From assembly GCA_030737875.1 (NCBI GenBank), contig CM060910.1, forward strand, positions 246,978,427 to 247,042,426: a stretch of DNA of 64,000 nt. Reading direction: 5' to 3'. This document shows positions 49,191 to 61,100 of this stretch, piece after piece (the first letter of the stretch is position 1; each line of letters begins with the position of its first letter). Below the pieces are notes generated by a model that saw nothing but the letters and a program-made list of their open reading frames with translations, was not told the DNA's origin and ran no database searches. Source of the DNA: Allium sativum (taxonomy: Eukaryota; Streptophyta; Magnoliopsida; Asparagales; Amaryllidaceae). A program made the position numbers and the translations under genes.

Positions 49191-49381
49191 GCTGAAAAGA
49201 AAATGAAGAGATTCAAATGAAGAATTCGAAAGAAAGATATATGGCTCTTGGGGTTATGTTTTTAAAATAAACTTTTCTCTGGAAGATATTCTCCTCAAAA
49301 CATACTTTTGAAAGTATTTCTTTATAAAATGTTTTCGAAAAATAGTTTTTCAAAATATCTTATCTGTTCTGGTAACCTTCA

Positions 49382-49393
49382 GCTCTGATACCA
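49382..49393 (-). other. Element D primer binding site (initiator Met tRNA)
   Basis: The minus strand reads TGGTATCAGAGC, two bases inside the 5' LTR that ends at 49396. It is an unaltered initiator-Met primer site. Confidence 0.93.
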
Positions 49394-49395
49394 CG

Positions 49396-52300
49396 TGTGA
49401 CACCCCACGTCCATTAATGTCACTCACAAAGGGAATGCATTAAATTCCATGGTGCGTTTTAAGTGTGTATAGAACAGAAACTTAACAACAAGACAGATAT
49501 AAAACAATACTTAAAAATTTAAAACTTCATCCGTTGCAGCGGTAAACAAATAGGTTTGGTTACATCATCAAAAAAACCCAAAGACTAGAGTCAAGTACAT
49601 AATATCCATCTTTATTAAATCAGAGTACATGAAAATGGAAGACATAACCCCAACATAAAATAGCCATAAGTAAGATAGGCTGAACTTTTACTTCAGCGAT
49701 CCAAGCAACTTCCGAAGAAAGAGATAAAGCAGTCCAAAATCAAGCTCCACTAGTACTAGTCCCACCCTGAGCACCTGGGGGGAAAAAAGGAAGAAAAGAG
49801 GTGGAAACAAAGGGGTCAGACATAAAATCTGGCAAGTGCAATAACTTTAACAGTATAATCATTAAGTAACTAGGACAAGGCATAAGCTGGAAAATAAGGA
49901 AATGACTGTGAACAAATGGGTATGACAGAGCAAACAAAGGAAATAAGATGAACAAGAATAACGTTAAAGGCGCACCTAATCACTATAAGATAATTACTAC
50001 ACTGCACCACACCAAACACCCTAAAAGTTGATCCCGCTTACCAAACTTAATAATGATAATGGTAGTTTCGTGTACCCATGGCTGCCTTCATAGGTGCCAC
50101 CTGCCCCTATCTCCCCTAGGTGTGCCCACTACCTCCATTCGATCGGCTCCCTAACACGTAGATACCCGTGTTGGCCCCATAGTGGGGTGTTTCACTCCCC
50201 AAAGTGGCAACCCGATATCACCAAGATGCACGACTTATATCTACACGATGCAACAACGTCTTACCTACCAGCCCGGGCCCACACACGCATATGACCCCGT
50301 TGAACTTATGTTGCCACCGTTAACCCGTTTTGACCTCTTACAATCAATCCCAGTACGCGTGTCCCGTCCTCGACTTGGGTCGAGCCCACAAAGATACTTA
50401 ATGGGTTACTGGTTTGAAAAGGGCCCTCATGCGTGACACAAGCTTTCCACCTATGCTTGGTCCCCTCTAAGGTTTTCCCCACTTAACCCCATTCTTATTC
50501 ATGTCTTCTTACATGTTTCAATCCTGGTTAAGTGCATCTAATCGTATTTCTCATGCCACACAAGGCACTCTCTTAACTCCACATGCCACCCAAGGCACCC
50601 ACTTAACCCCTCCATGTCCCATCACATGTTTATATGGTTAAGTGTTTCTTAGTTCATTAACACCGTAACCTTGTAAAGACCTCCCACATTAGACTGGCAT
50701 TTGTGGCTGCTGGATTTGTCGGGCGGGTCCGGGCAGTTTTACACCACAAACGGGCCTAACCTCGTGTATTTGAAACGGTTACACATTTAATTCAAGCCTT
50801 CGACCTCTCACATTAGACTGGCATTTGTGGCTGCTGGATTTGCCGGGCGGGTCCGGGCAGTCTTACACCACAAAAGAATCTAACCTCATGTCTTAGGCGA
50901 TTTATTATTATTACACGTCTACATTTAACCCCAAATTTTGATTAATATCCCTATTCAAATTTGTCAATGAGTTCCAAATATACTTATGTCCATAGTTGTC
51001 TCAGTTATGTCCATAAATGCCAATTTTTCCAATTAATGCCTTAAATTAGTTTTTTTTGCCTTTTTCAAGGCCATTATGCCAATTCTCAATATGTGTATAT
51101 TCAATATTACCCCCATCGTCCCCACGTTGTTCGTTTGTTTATCATGACATATATGTATATTAGACTAGAAATTAGTCTAACACATAAAAGGGAAGAAACA
51201 TCGCAAATTTGCATAACACACAAAATGGATCTAATCTTGCAAATAAGGATTACAACATAACTTGCATAAACTTTGTATTGTCATGAATCTAAACATAAGC
51301 CTAAAGGTGTGAACTTATATATATATAATATAGTTTTCACCTAAAACTTGCATATATGAATATAATTTTCATTCCAAATTTGCATAAGCCATAGTCAAAA
51401 GCTTGCATAAAACTATGTACGTCATAGATCTAAATCTAAAGGAGTAAACTTGCATATATGTGAATCCAATTTCTACCTAAACTTGCATATAATCACTTTG
51501 TTTGATTCACATGTAAACTTGTATACAATTCATATAGAAACTAGCATATACAATGATGTCAAACATGAATCAGATTGAACATAGATGATTGGGTATATAC
51601 AAAGGGATTTACAACAAAAACTATCATTTTGTAAAACTAGCATACATTCACAAAATATTACATTTTTCCCAATGTTTTACAACCATAACCATATAACCCA
51701 CATTATAATTCAACCTAATTAACTTGTTAATTATCTTATTAAAGAAATCGAACTCACAACTCAAAGAAGGTCTTGAGTTCTAGGATCTGAGTTCTGAAAT
51801 TGATTTAGCTCGCCTTTGAAGTAGACAAATTTGTTGTTGTAGTAGTTATAGACTTGAGTTGAATTGAGTTGATTAGGTTTACTTTTCCTTTAGTTTATGA
51901 CGGCTATTCTAGGTTGCAAGGTGATAGCATGACGGCCATGGTTCTAATTTTGATTAGGTTTTAGGGTTTGAGTCTACATGTATTTATATAGAATTTAGGA
52001 TTAATTTAAGCCATCCGATCAACCTAGAATCACTCAAGACCATCCAGTCAAGATAGGGTGACACCTCAGCCCTAATGACTCAGCACTGAGTCACAAAATC
52101 GTCATCTTTCAGATCTGCCGGGGGGCAGGTCGACCCCCAGGTCGACACTATGGTCGACCTGTATAGGGGAGGTTGACACTAAGGTCGACCCCCAGGTCGA
52201 CCTGGCCTTAGGCGGGAAATTTCCCGCCCTGCCCAGTTCTGAGTCTGAATTCGTTTTTGAATTTAAATTCGAATTTCTGGGAACTTCCGACAGCCATAAC

Positions 52301-52460
52301 TTCTTCATACAAAGTCCAATTTACACAAACTCAGACTCTATCTCACCCAGAATTCCGAGACGAACACAATGGCATAACCCGTTCCCCTTGATTCTCACAT
52401 TTAAAATTAAGTATTGTTTAATTCGTTAGATTATGTTAATAGAAAACACGGGGTGTTACA
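49396..52460 (-). repeat. Element D 5' LTR
   Basis: Colinear with the 3' LTR throughout, starting TGTGACACCCCACG and ending CACGGGGTGTTACA. TATA box at 51983-51990, GTCGAC cluster at about 52125-52205, hairpin pair at 50671-50892 (closing TTGTAAAGAC). The G-rich run beside the GTCGAC cluster is much shorter than in the 3' LTR, showing that these runs change quickly. Confidence 0.95.
50671..50892 (-). repeat. Hairpin pair in D 5' LTR
   Basis: Unit 1 (50671 to about 50770) and unit 2 (50802-50892) repeat the structure seen in the other D LTR. The outer closing stem of unit 1 is partly lost (GTATTTGAA instead of GTCTTTACA), while the TTTGTGG/CCACAAA arms stay paired. Confidence 0.75.
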
Positions 52461-52465
52461 CTATG

Positions 52466-54597
52466 ACAACGATAATTCCTCGGCCTTCGGTATCTTTAGT
52501 CGTCATCAACGGCGACTATCCAACCATTATAACACCCATTTAGAACATCTTTGAGTTGTCATATCATTCGTTGTTCTACACCGATCAACAAACACTTTTC
52601 AACACTTCGAACCTTCCCAATTGAATTCACTTCAAAGTCACATCATCACCAGAAATGGCCGACCTAACTTTATGAGGACCTAACTTAGTGCTGACTGAAC
52701 TTTATGCCGACCCAACTTTATGCCGACACAACTTAGAGCTGACCCACTTAGTGCTGATCCAAGTTTATTCCAACCCAACTTTATGCCGACCCAACTTAGT
52801 GCTGACCCACTTAAAGTTTATGCTGACCCAACTTTATGCTGACCCACTTTAGAGCATCTCCAACAAAGATTAATTATTACAGATATGTAATATATACACT
52901 CAGAAATGCTTCCAATAGGGTGTAGATTTTTGAATCAATCGAAAATTTAGAGATTTTGGTTACAAAACATAATTGGTCGGGGCGCATGCTGAAATGGCAT
53001 CTAAAAGTGGGGCGCCTATTGAAACGGCGCTCGGTAGTGGGGCGCCTGTTGAAACGGCGCCCAAGACCAGGCGCCTGCAATCAATATTAAAATGGTTTTG
53101 ATATTGCCTGATTGTCTCATTCAAACCATGTTGCACTTGATTTTGCTTGTTCCTTTGCATAAGCTGATGGCTGTTCTGCATTGCAGGCACAAGCTGATTG
53201 TTGTTTTGTATTGTAGGCATATTCAAGTTTGCCTTTTTCGATAAGTTTCCTTTTGCTAAACATTCGTGATTGGCATATTCCAGTTATGGGTTATAGGCAC
53301 CTGTTTAACAGGCGACCTATTTTTTTTTTGGCTCAGGAGCCTGTTGAACAGGCGCCTGAAACCATGGCGCCTATTCAACAGATGCCTGAATGGGAAAACT
53401 GTTGGGTGGCACCCTCAATTACGTTTTGTAAGTGAGATGTTTCTAATTTTGGATGGCAAAACCATTGGAGATGCTCTTATGCCGACGCACTTTATGCCGA
53501 CCCAACTTTATGCTGACCCAATCTTAATTGTTCCCCAAGACATTATTTGAGACTGACCGACCGAAAACCTGCATATTGCAATTCAACTCCGATTTCGACC
53601 AAAACTTCGCCAAACGATAGATTCGACAAAACAAACTCGTCCAAATCATCAAATATGACCACAAACATGGTATGAAACCATCGTTAACATGAATACAACG
53701 ATTCTCACCAAAAATTATGCAAATCACTCCAAAATTATGATAATTGATCATATGCACAAAAATATAGATCTAACTTACATAATCATATGAAATAACATGG
53801 AATTACCAATTTAAATTTACTAAATAAGATCCTAAGGTTTTCCATATGAAATATAACTAATTAAAGTGTAGATCTAAGGAAAACGACTCGAATTAGATGA
53901 AAAACATGATCAAATACTCGTACTCTTTATTGAATCCATGTGAGAGATGTATATCACTCACCAATTCTCCAAAACAAGATGAAATGATAAAAATATGAAT
54001 CCATGCAGCGAGCAATTCGAACTGAACTCCTCAATCCGATGAATTCGCCCTTGAAATGACGTAGATCTGGCCTCCAATGGTGTAGATCTTCGATTTCCTA
54101 AGCTTGGATCTCGATTTTAATGGTGGAAAGGTGTTAGAGGAAGGAGGAACACAAGGCCACCAAAGGAGAGAATGGAGAAACTAAACCATTTCCCATATCC
54201 CTCACCCCTTATTTATAGCTTCTACCAACCCACTAATGGGCATCTCCAATTCAGCCCATTATGGCTTAACAAACCTGGACAACCAACTGTTAAATCTTAA
54301 AACAGCGTTTCCTCCCAAACCGCTGAACCAAACCTTTAATATAACCACTCTGCAGAAAGGAAATCATCATTTCCTTTCCAATGGCATAGGTCTCACCACC
54401 TAATTCGACATAAGTCAAAAGTTATGTCCTGTACAAGACTAACTGGGGTAAAATGGTCACAAACAAATTTGGTAAAAATTATGGACATGTCTCACATTCC
54501 CATAAGCAACATATTAAAAATGAGAATGATCCAACCCTCATGGAATAAAATAAAAATATTTTGCAATCTTCCGATAGGTAAAATGCAGGTTGTTACA
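52466..54597 (-). repeat. Element B 5' LTR, part 2 (after D), with MITE inside
   Basis: Continues B's LTR after D's right duplication (CTATG, 52461-52465), colinear with about 34021-35597. It contains the short-unit array, interrupted by a MITE at 52852-53476, and a TATA box (54212-54217, GCTATAAATAAG on the minus strand). It ends GCAGGTTGTTACA at 54597, followed by TCATC and then C's pol. Confidence 0.92.
52852..53476. mobile_element. PIF/Harbinger-type MITE, 625 bp, TSD TTA
   Basis: Perfect 12-base terminal inverted repeats GAGCATCTCCAA / TTGGAGATGCTC, flanked by TTA on both sides (52849-52851 and 53477-53479). The three-base TTA duplication fits PIF/Harbinger. It is absent from B's other LTR, so it inserted after B. 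It encodes no transposase and must have been moved in trans. The interior has three 30-base tandem units (52979-53068) around GGCGCCTGTTGAAACGGCGC and a related GC-rich cluster near the other end (53298-53395), probably able to pair with the first. GC content stands out sharply from the surroundings. Confidence 0.88.
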
Positions 54598-54776
54598 TCA
54601 TCACTCTCGGATGACTATCCATCTAGGTGGTGATAAGAAGTATCGCGATATGAGAAGAGTCTTTTATTGGACTAGCATGAAGAAGAGAGTGGTTGAGTTT
54701 GTAGCTAGATGTGCGACCTTCCAAAGGGTTAAGGTAGAGAAAAAGAAACCCAGTGGACTACTTCAGCCTTTAGATG
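54598..54776 (+). pseudogene. Element C integrase zinc-finger fragment, continuing after B
   Basis: In frame it reads HHSRMTIHLGGDKKYRDMRR, then VFYWTSMKK and CATFQRVK: the HHCC zinc finger of retroviral-type integrase with the last Cys replaced by Phe, followed by KKKPSGLLQPLD. This continues the pol interrupted by B at 33076. The fragment is cut at 54776 by LTR F; AGATG (54772-54776) would be F's left duplication. Confidence 0.88.
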
Positions 54777-55168
54777 TGTAACATCATAACTCAATATTCC
54801 GAGTAAGAAGTTTTTTTAGAAATTTTGAATATATTAATTCGATTTGATTCAAACATTTAAGTATAATGAATACACATATATGTATATATATACATAACAC
54901 ATAGTTTATAAATAAAATACAAATGGTATATGTATATATATTATAGAATATGATAAGTGGCATGAAATGATAAGGACACGTGTCATCAAATGAACGGTAC
55001 ACATGTCTTGAGATTAAAAGAGATAATGACACATAAACCAATTAGGTGTCCATGTATAGAAACATCTTAAGACATCTACAGGGGAATGTATCTACATCCT
55101 AAAGCTTGCATGAAGATAAGGTGGAAAAGTGTCCAAAACCAAATTAACAAACTAGCCTTAAAGAATGC

Positions 55169-55176
55169 TATAAAAA
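55169..55176 (+). promoter_or_regulatory. TATA box of LTR F
   Basis: TATAAAAA followed by GGGAGG, in a plausible place for U3. Transcription would begin about 30 bases on, near 55200. Confidence 0.6.
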
Positions 55177-55884
55177 GGGAGGAAATGTTCACTTCTTTTC
55201 ATGTGTTCACAAATAAAAACAAATTAAGATAAAGAGTAGAAGTCTGGAGAATAAATAAAAGATAAAGATACAATCCTAAGGTGAGAGAAACTATTTAAGT
55301 TCATGTATTCATTTCATACTTTAAAGAAAAGTTATGAAAATTAACAAGGAACGATAGAACTCGAACCAGTGAAAACGACATTCGGTATTTTGATAGTAAC
55401 TTTCTCAATTCTTAATGAAAAGTTCCCATTTTTCGACAATTTGAAAAGCTAATTTGAAGGCCTACAACTTTCATGCTGAACACTTTTTCAAAGTCGATCA
55501 TTTGTATACCTGAAAACGGGGATCAAAGTAGGGTAAAATTTGCCTAAAATGAATGCGTCAAAAATGCCTTGTATTGTTGAATTTTATATATTAAATTTAT
55601 AAATTACTTTAAGGTTTTCTTTTCATGATAATTAAGTGGACTAAGAAAGCTTCTTACTGTAAAAAGTTTGGAGATAAAATTTGTATTTATCATAGAGAAA
55701 CAAAATCAAACATTTTGCCGAAAAACTGGTCAAACTCTGACTTTCTGAAATTTGAAACACGTCTGGAATCTAAAACGCTTTTTAAATGTTTCTAACAATG
55801 AAGTATCTCAAACCAGAGCTAGCATTACTGAATGCTGTCTTTTCTATGACTTATTTATAAAGCATTGTAACAAGACCAGAACTG

Positions 55885-56050
55885 TCATAGCGCATCCGAA
55901 ACGCTGCAATACCTGTTTTGAGTCTTATAAATTACCCAGAATGTTTCACAGCTCATCTAAAACACTGTAATACCTATTTTGAGTCTAATAAATTACCCAT
56001 AATTTTTCATAATGCGTCTAAAATGCTGTTATAACTGTTTCTAGTCTAAA
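55885..56050 (+). repeat. Tandem repeat in LTR F, about 75-bp unit
   Basis: Diverged copies of a unit containing TGAGTCTTATAAATTACCCA and AAAACACTGTAATACC-type words, about two and a half in number. Copies differ by many substitutions. Confidence 0.6.
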
Positions 56051-56881
56051 ACTATTAAAACTAAACAGAATTTCTCATATCACTTTATAAACGCTGCATT
56101 TTTATTCTTATTGATGCTGAAATTTTTTATAGCACTTTTTGAAAAGCTATATTTTCATTTTCTTTTGGAATTTAAAACCTTTATGAAGTAATTGTAAACG
56201 CAACCACTTACTTCAATAGTTTTGATAGTGTTCATAAACATAGATTGGAATATTTTGAGGTGGTTTCGGGTTTGTTTCAAACCTAAAAAATATGAATTGA
56301 AAAGGTAATTTAAGAGTACAACCCTACTTAGTGACGGGATGTCGACCACAAAAGGTTAACATATCCTAAAATCTAAATTAAAGGAAAAAACATGGGTTTT
56401 GATAGAATGAAGTTTATTATGAATTTTCTTGATTTAATATCTCAAAGTCTTCCTTGTTTATTGATTTAAACTTTGAACTGATGAAAACTCTAAAGAAGAA
56501 GAAACTATATTACAACCCATTAAGATATGACGTGAATGCCAAGCTTAAATAATTAGTGTTGCTCATGATGCTACACTTAAAACATTTCAGGTTTAGATGG
56601 TTAGTTGGATGCTTTGAAGTGAAAACTTTTATAATGTATATTATATCTTTATGTATTCCTATGTATAATTATTTAATGATTAGTCTCTTGGATCTTTGTA
56701 ACCATATTCTATGATGGGATGATTATATAATAGCTCTTTCATTTAAAATCATGTACTACGAATGATTTTATACTCCGATAAGCTTTTGTTAAGTTGTGAT
56801 ACTGTTCTATTAGCACCATGGATTATTTCGTGGCATCACCGCTTCTGGATAAGTATACCAGAGTAGGGGTATTGCAAGTAT

Positions 56882-56898
56882 TGGTATCAAAACCAAGG
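56882..56898 (+). other. Element F primer binding site, worn
   Basis: TGGTATCAAAACCAAGG differs from the usual TGGTATCAGAGCC form by two G-to-A changes. It begins about five bases after the LTR end. Confidence 0.6.
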
Positions 56899-57079
56899 TT
56901 TAAGGGGTGCTTTTGGACAACTTTATAGTATCACAATTTAATATGTTGGAAAAGGAAGTTTATACAATTATTGACATCTTTATGACTACATGCAGTTAAA
57001 AGTTATGGCAAGCAACAGAACTTGGTGTACGGGAGATTCATGGGGTGGTGTTAAGTGCACCAACACACCAAACAAATGA

Positions 57080-57355
57080 CTAGTTGCTGCAAGCCGCACA
57101 ACAGAAAAGCATGTGCTTCATAGGAGAGCAAAGAAGATTCTCCTCGATGAGATGTATGAAGTTTATCATAGAGCTAACGATTATGAAGAAGGTCTAAAAA
57201 GATATCTTATTCTCTATCGTCAGCACCAAAAAATGAAACCGTTTGAGATGGCAATTAAACTGGCAGAACAAACTGACTATGGAGAAGCTTTAGAATTTAT
57301 AAGGCAAGAAGGAGTACTACAACCACAAGGAGGGAATATAAGACATAAATGACTT
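57080..57355 (+). CDS. Unrecognised helical open frame in the F leader
   Basis: An open stretch of about 91 codons (57080-57355) between the primer site and gag of F, with no clear ATG; a GTG at 57113 is the first possible alternative start. The peptide is charged and looks alpha-helical (KKILLDEMYEVYHR, EEGLKRYLILYRQ, FEMAIKLAEQTDYGEAL). Coding-like composition in otherwise AT-rich, stop-rich sequence suggests a real former coding sequence: an extra element ORF or a captured host gene piece. I do not recognise the family. A weak second open stretch follows (about 57360-57500). Confidence 0.35.
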
Positions 57356-57733
57356 ACAAATAAAATAGTGGAACAATATGATAAAGAGGAATATGAGACA
57401 GTAGGCTCAAATTACTCTCAAGAAGTCACTGGACCTTCTCGAGTAGTAAAGGATAAAGCGGGTCCTCCTTCATCAAAAATAATAATAGTGATAGATTAAA
57501 AATGAAACAGGAAGTTAATTATTAGTTAACATATCAACTAGTATGAATTACTATCTATATTTTGGGGTGGTTATGGATAAACACTCAAAATATTGTTTGT
57601 AAATAAGGATTATAAGTAATATAACATGTTTGTGTGTTCATGACTTGGGTATGTCATTAGATATATTGATATTCTTTATACCTGAAGGTGTATTTCATCC
57701 ATGATCATAACTAGATGTTCTTTATTGAAGGTC

Positions 57734-58151
57734 ATGGAAAATCGAAACAACTCAATAACTCAAATTCAAGAGGCCCGGTCCTCTGCACAAACAAATGCTA
57801 TGGAACTATTCACATCTTTTATCAAGCAGATGGAGCAACTTTCTTCGGCATCTTCAACAAACAGGCTTTTAAGTTGTTTTAAAGTTTAAAGCCAAAAAAA
57901 ATTGTTGGAGATGTTGATCCAATTAAGGAAGAGCAATGGATTCAACGCCTGGAGGATATATTCGAAGTACTGGAATGTAATGAAGTCAACAAAAGGAGGT
58001 TGGCAGTCTTTCAATTATCATAGGAAGCTCGAAATTGGTGGGAGCTAGTTCAAACAACTAGCCCAGATGAGATGGAAAAATGACATGGGAAGAATTTAAG
58101 GAAAAGTTCTTGGATAAGTATTTCCTGGGGAATGAGAGAGAAGATGGAAAC
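57734..58151 (+). pseudogene. Element F gag, decayed and interrupted by element E
   Basis: Starts MENRNNSITQIQEARSSAQ at 57734. A frame change near 57880 leads into the Gag core: KKIVGDVDPIKEEQWIQRLE, FEVLECNE, a stop, then EARNWWELVQTTSPDEMEK and, in another frame, TWEEFKEKFLDKYFLGNE. This is the WW-containing Gag domain of Ty3/gypsy elements, of a different type from A/D/E and B. It stops at 58151 where E begins; GAAAC (58147-58151) is the left duplication expected for E. Confidence 0.82.
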
Positions 58152-61100
58152 TGTAACACCCCACATCCATTAATGTCACTCTCAAAGGGAATGCATTAAC
58201 TTTCATGGAGCATTATTAGTGTATAGAACAGAATATAACAAGACATATACATATATTGGTACTTGAAAATATTAAAACAACTTTTATTGCAGTGGAGAAA
58301 TAGTTTGATTACAAAAAATTCATAAACCAACAGTAAAACCAAGTACACTTAATATCCATCTTGACAAATTGTTTTCTGAGTACATAAAGTAAAAAAAAAC
58401 ATAACTCCAACACAAGTAGCCATAAAAGAGACGAGCTGAACTTTACTTTCAACAATCCAAACACTTCCAAAAGAGGGAGAAAGAGATCCAAGATCAAGCT
58501 CCACTAGTACTAGTCCCACCCTGAGAACCTGGGGGGGGGGGGGGGAGGAAGAAAAGAGGCGAAAACAAGGGGGTCAGACATAAAGCCTAGCGAGTATAAT
58601 AACTTTAACAATACAATTATTAAAGTAATTAGGATAAGGCATAAATTGGTAAAACAAGGTATGACCGTGAAACAAGTGGGCATGACAAAGCAAACAAGAG
58701 GAATATTCTGGCGTTAACCTCGTTCCTAATCACTATAGGATGATTACTATACTGCACCATTACTAGTCACCCTAAAAATTGATCCCGCCAACAGAACTTA
58801 ATAATGATAATGGTAGTTTCGTGTACCCCTAATTGCCTTCATAGGTGCTGCCTGCCCCTATCTCCACTAGTTGTACCCACTACCCCCATGTGATCGACTC
58901 TCTAACTCGTAGATACCCGTGATGGTCCCAAAGTGGGGGTGTATCACTCCCCAAAGTGGCAACTCGATACCACTAAAGACACACGGCTTATATCTACACG
59001 ATGCAACAACGTCTTACCTACCAGCCCGGTCCCACGCACGCACATGACCCCGTTGGACTTGCGTTGCCACCGTTAACCCGTTTTGACCTCTTACAATCAA
59101 ACTCAGTAAGCGTGTCCCATCCTCGATCTAATTCGAGCTCACAAAGATACTTAATGGGTTACTGGATTGAAATGGGTCCCCATGTTTGACACAAGCTTTC
59201 CACCTATGCTTGGTCCCCACTAGAACTTCCCACTTAACCCCTTCTTATTCATGTCTTCTTACACATTTTCAACTTGGTTAAGTGTTTCTAATCGTATTTC
59301 ACATGCCACCTAGGCCACCCACTTAACCCTCACGTCCCACCACATGTTTATTTGGTTAAGTATTACTTAATTCATTAGAACTGTAACCTTGTAAAGACCT
59401 CCCACATTAAACTACCGTTTGCGGTTGCTAGATTTGCCGGGCGGGTCCGGGCAGTCTTATACCACAAACGAGCCTAACCTCGTGTCTTTACAATTGTTAC
59501 GCATTTAATTTGTGCCATTGACCTCTTACATTAGACTACCATTTGTGGTTGCTGGATTTGTCGGGCGGGTCCGGGCAGTCTTATACCACAAACGAGTCTA
59601 ACCTCGTGTCTTAGGCAGTTAGTTATTACACATAATTGTTTAACCGCAAATTGGATTAATATCCCTATTTTAATTTGTCAATAAATTCCAAATTAATTTA
59701 TGTCCATTATTGTCACCTAAATTATGTCCATAATTTCAAGTACATAAATTTATACCAATTAATGTCTCAAATTAATTATATGCCTCTAAGGCCATTTTAT
59801 GCCAATTCACAATTATGTATATTTAATATTTTCCCATTGTCCCCACGCTATTCTTACATTTTAATATGACATATGTTAGACTCGCAAGTAGTCTAACTTA
59901 TAAAAGGAAAAGCAACGTCACAACTTGCATAACACATGAAATAGATCTAAGAATCATGACATAAGTTTTCATAGCCAATAACTTGCATAGGCAATGGATA
60001 TACATAAATTTGCATAAACTATCATGGATCTAAATATAGATCTAAACATGTAATCATGGACTTGCATATATGGATATGCTTTTCCTATAACTTGCATATG
60101 AATTTCATTCAAACTAGCATATGATTCACATACAAAACTAGCATAGGCAATGGGAATATAGAACATAAATTTGCATAACTATGTACTGCCATGGATCTAA
60201 ATATAAATCTAAACACAAAGATGTGAACTTGCATATGGATCTAAACATGTAAATTAATGTCACATGTTTGCATATAAACTAGCATATGTATCTACATGAT
60301 TCACATATGAACTTGCGTATAATTCACCTACAGACTTGCATAAGGTTCATAAACTAGCATATGATTTAACATCCTAAACTTGCATAAGATTCATATAAAT
60401 ATGATTTAACATCCCAAACTTGCATAAGATGAATCAAGTTAAACATGTACAATACAACATATGAAATAGATCCACAATAACAAAACTGTCAGCGATAACA
60501 TCACATGATTCAAAGTCATATTCTCATAATCCCAATTATAACTTAGCACAATTAAATTAATTAATTAATTAATTTGTGAAAGAAATTATACTCACAAACA
60601 AAAGAACGATCTTGTTTTTCTGAGATCTGTATTCTAAAAATGAATTGCTCGCCTTTGATGTAGACTAATTGTTATCCTAATATAGATTAGATTTAATTTT
60701 GATTCTTGCTTCTATCTTGTTTTTGAGTTGAAAGAGAACGGCGGATACTCTAGGTTCTCCACTGACGATATGGCAGCTCTTGGTATGAATTAGTGTGATT
60801 TTAGGTTGAGAGTTAGGTTGGTTATATAGAATTTTAATTAATTTAGAGCCGTCAGATTAACCTAGAAGCAATCAAGACCATCCAGTCAAGATAGAATAAC
60901 ACCTCAGCCCTAATGACTCAGTAGTGAGTCAAAATATCATCATCTTTCAGATCTGCCCGGGGGAGGGGGGCAGGTCGAGCTATATGCATAGGTCGACCCC
61001 CTGGTCGACCTGGCCCTTGGGCGGGAGAATTCCCGCCCAGCCTGCTTCCCTGTTTGACTTTTGAATTTCAAATTTTCTGAAGCTATGCTGTTTTTAATTT

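Larger units (their letters stand above)
41226..52460 (-). mobile_element. Element D: complete 11.2-kb Ty3/gypsy chromovirus-type element, TSD CTATG
   Basis: Two LTRs (41226-44289 and 49396-52460, 3064 and 3065 bases) enclose polypurine tract, pol, gag and primer site in the order expected for the minus strand. CTATG flanks both ends (41221-41225 and 52461-52465), and the uninterrupted B LTR shows the site before insertion. The two LTRs are almost the same length and differ by scattered substitutions and small indels, so insertion was fairly recent, clearly later than B. Coding parts carry several stops and frameshifts. Confidence 0.96.
33077..54597 (-). mobile_element. Element B: complete but decayed Ty3/gypsy element containing D and a MITE
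   Basis: B lies on the minus strand, inserted in C's integrase region. Its 3' LTR is 33077-35597, its interior 35598-40320, and its 5' LTR 40321-41225 plus 52466-54597, split by element D and further by a MITE. Flanks are TCACC (33072-33076) and TCATC (54598-54602), one base apart, and joining the flanks across B restores the reading of C's integrase zinc-finger region. Gag differs clearly from A/D/E, so B is a separate family. All coding parts carry stops or frameshifts. Confidence 0.92.
54777..56876 (+). repeat. Element F 5' LTR (2.1 kb)
   Basis: Starts TGTAACATCATAACTC at the break in C's integrase and ends GTATTGCA just before a primer-site-like sequence. A strong TATA box (TATAAAAA, 55169-55176, in GCTATAAAAAGGGAGG) lies about 390 bases in. 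A tandem repeat is at about 55885-56050. It shares only the terminal TGTAAC with the other families here. Gag-like sequence downstream on the plus strand agrees with this being the 5' LTR. Minus-strand frames inside are not supported. Confidence 0.7.

Noticed and set aside
52960..53226. Minus-strand 88-codon frame in the MITE, with repeated Gly-Ala-Pro words
   Set aside because: The repeats follow from the 30-base tandem unit being a multiple of three; there is no transposase similarity.
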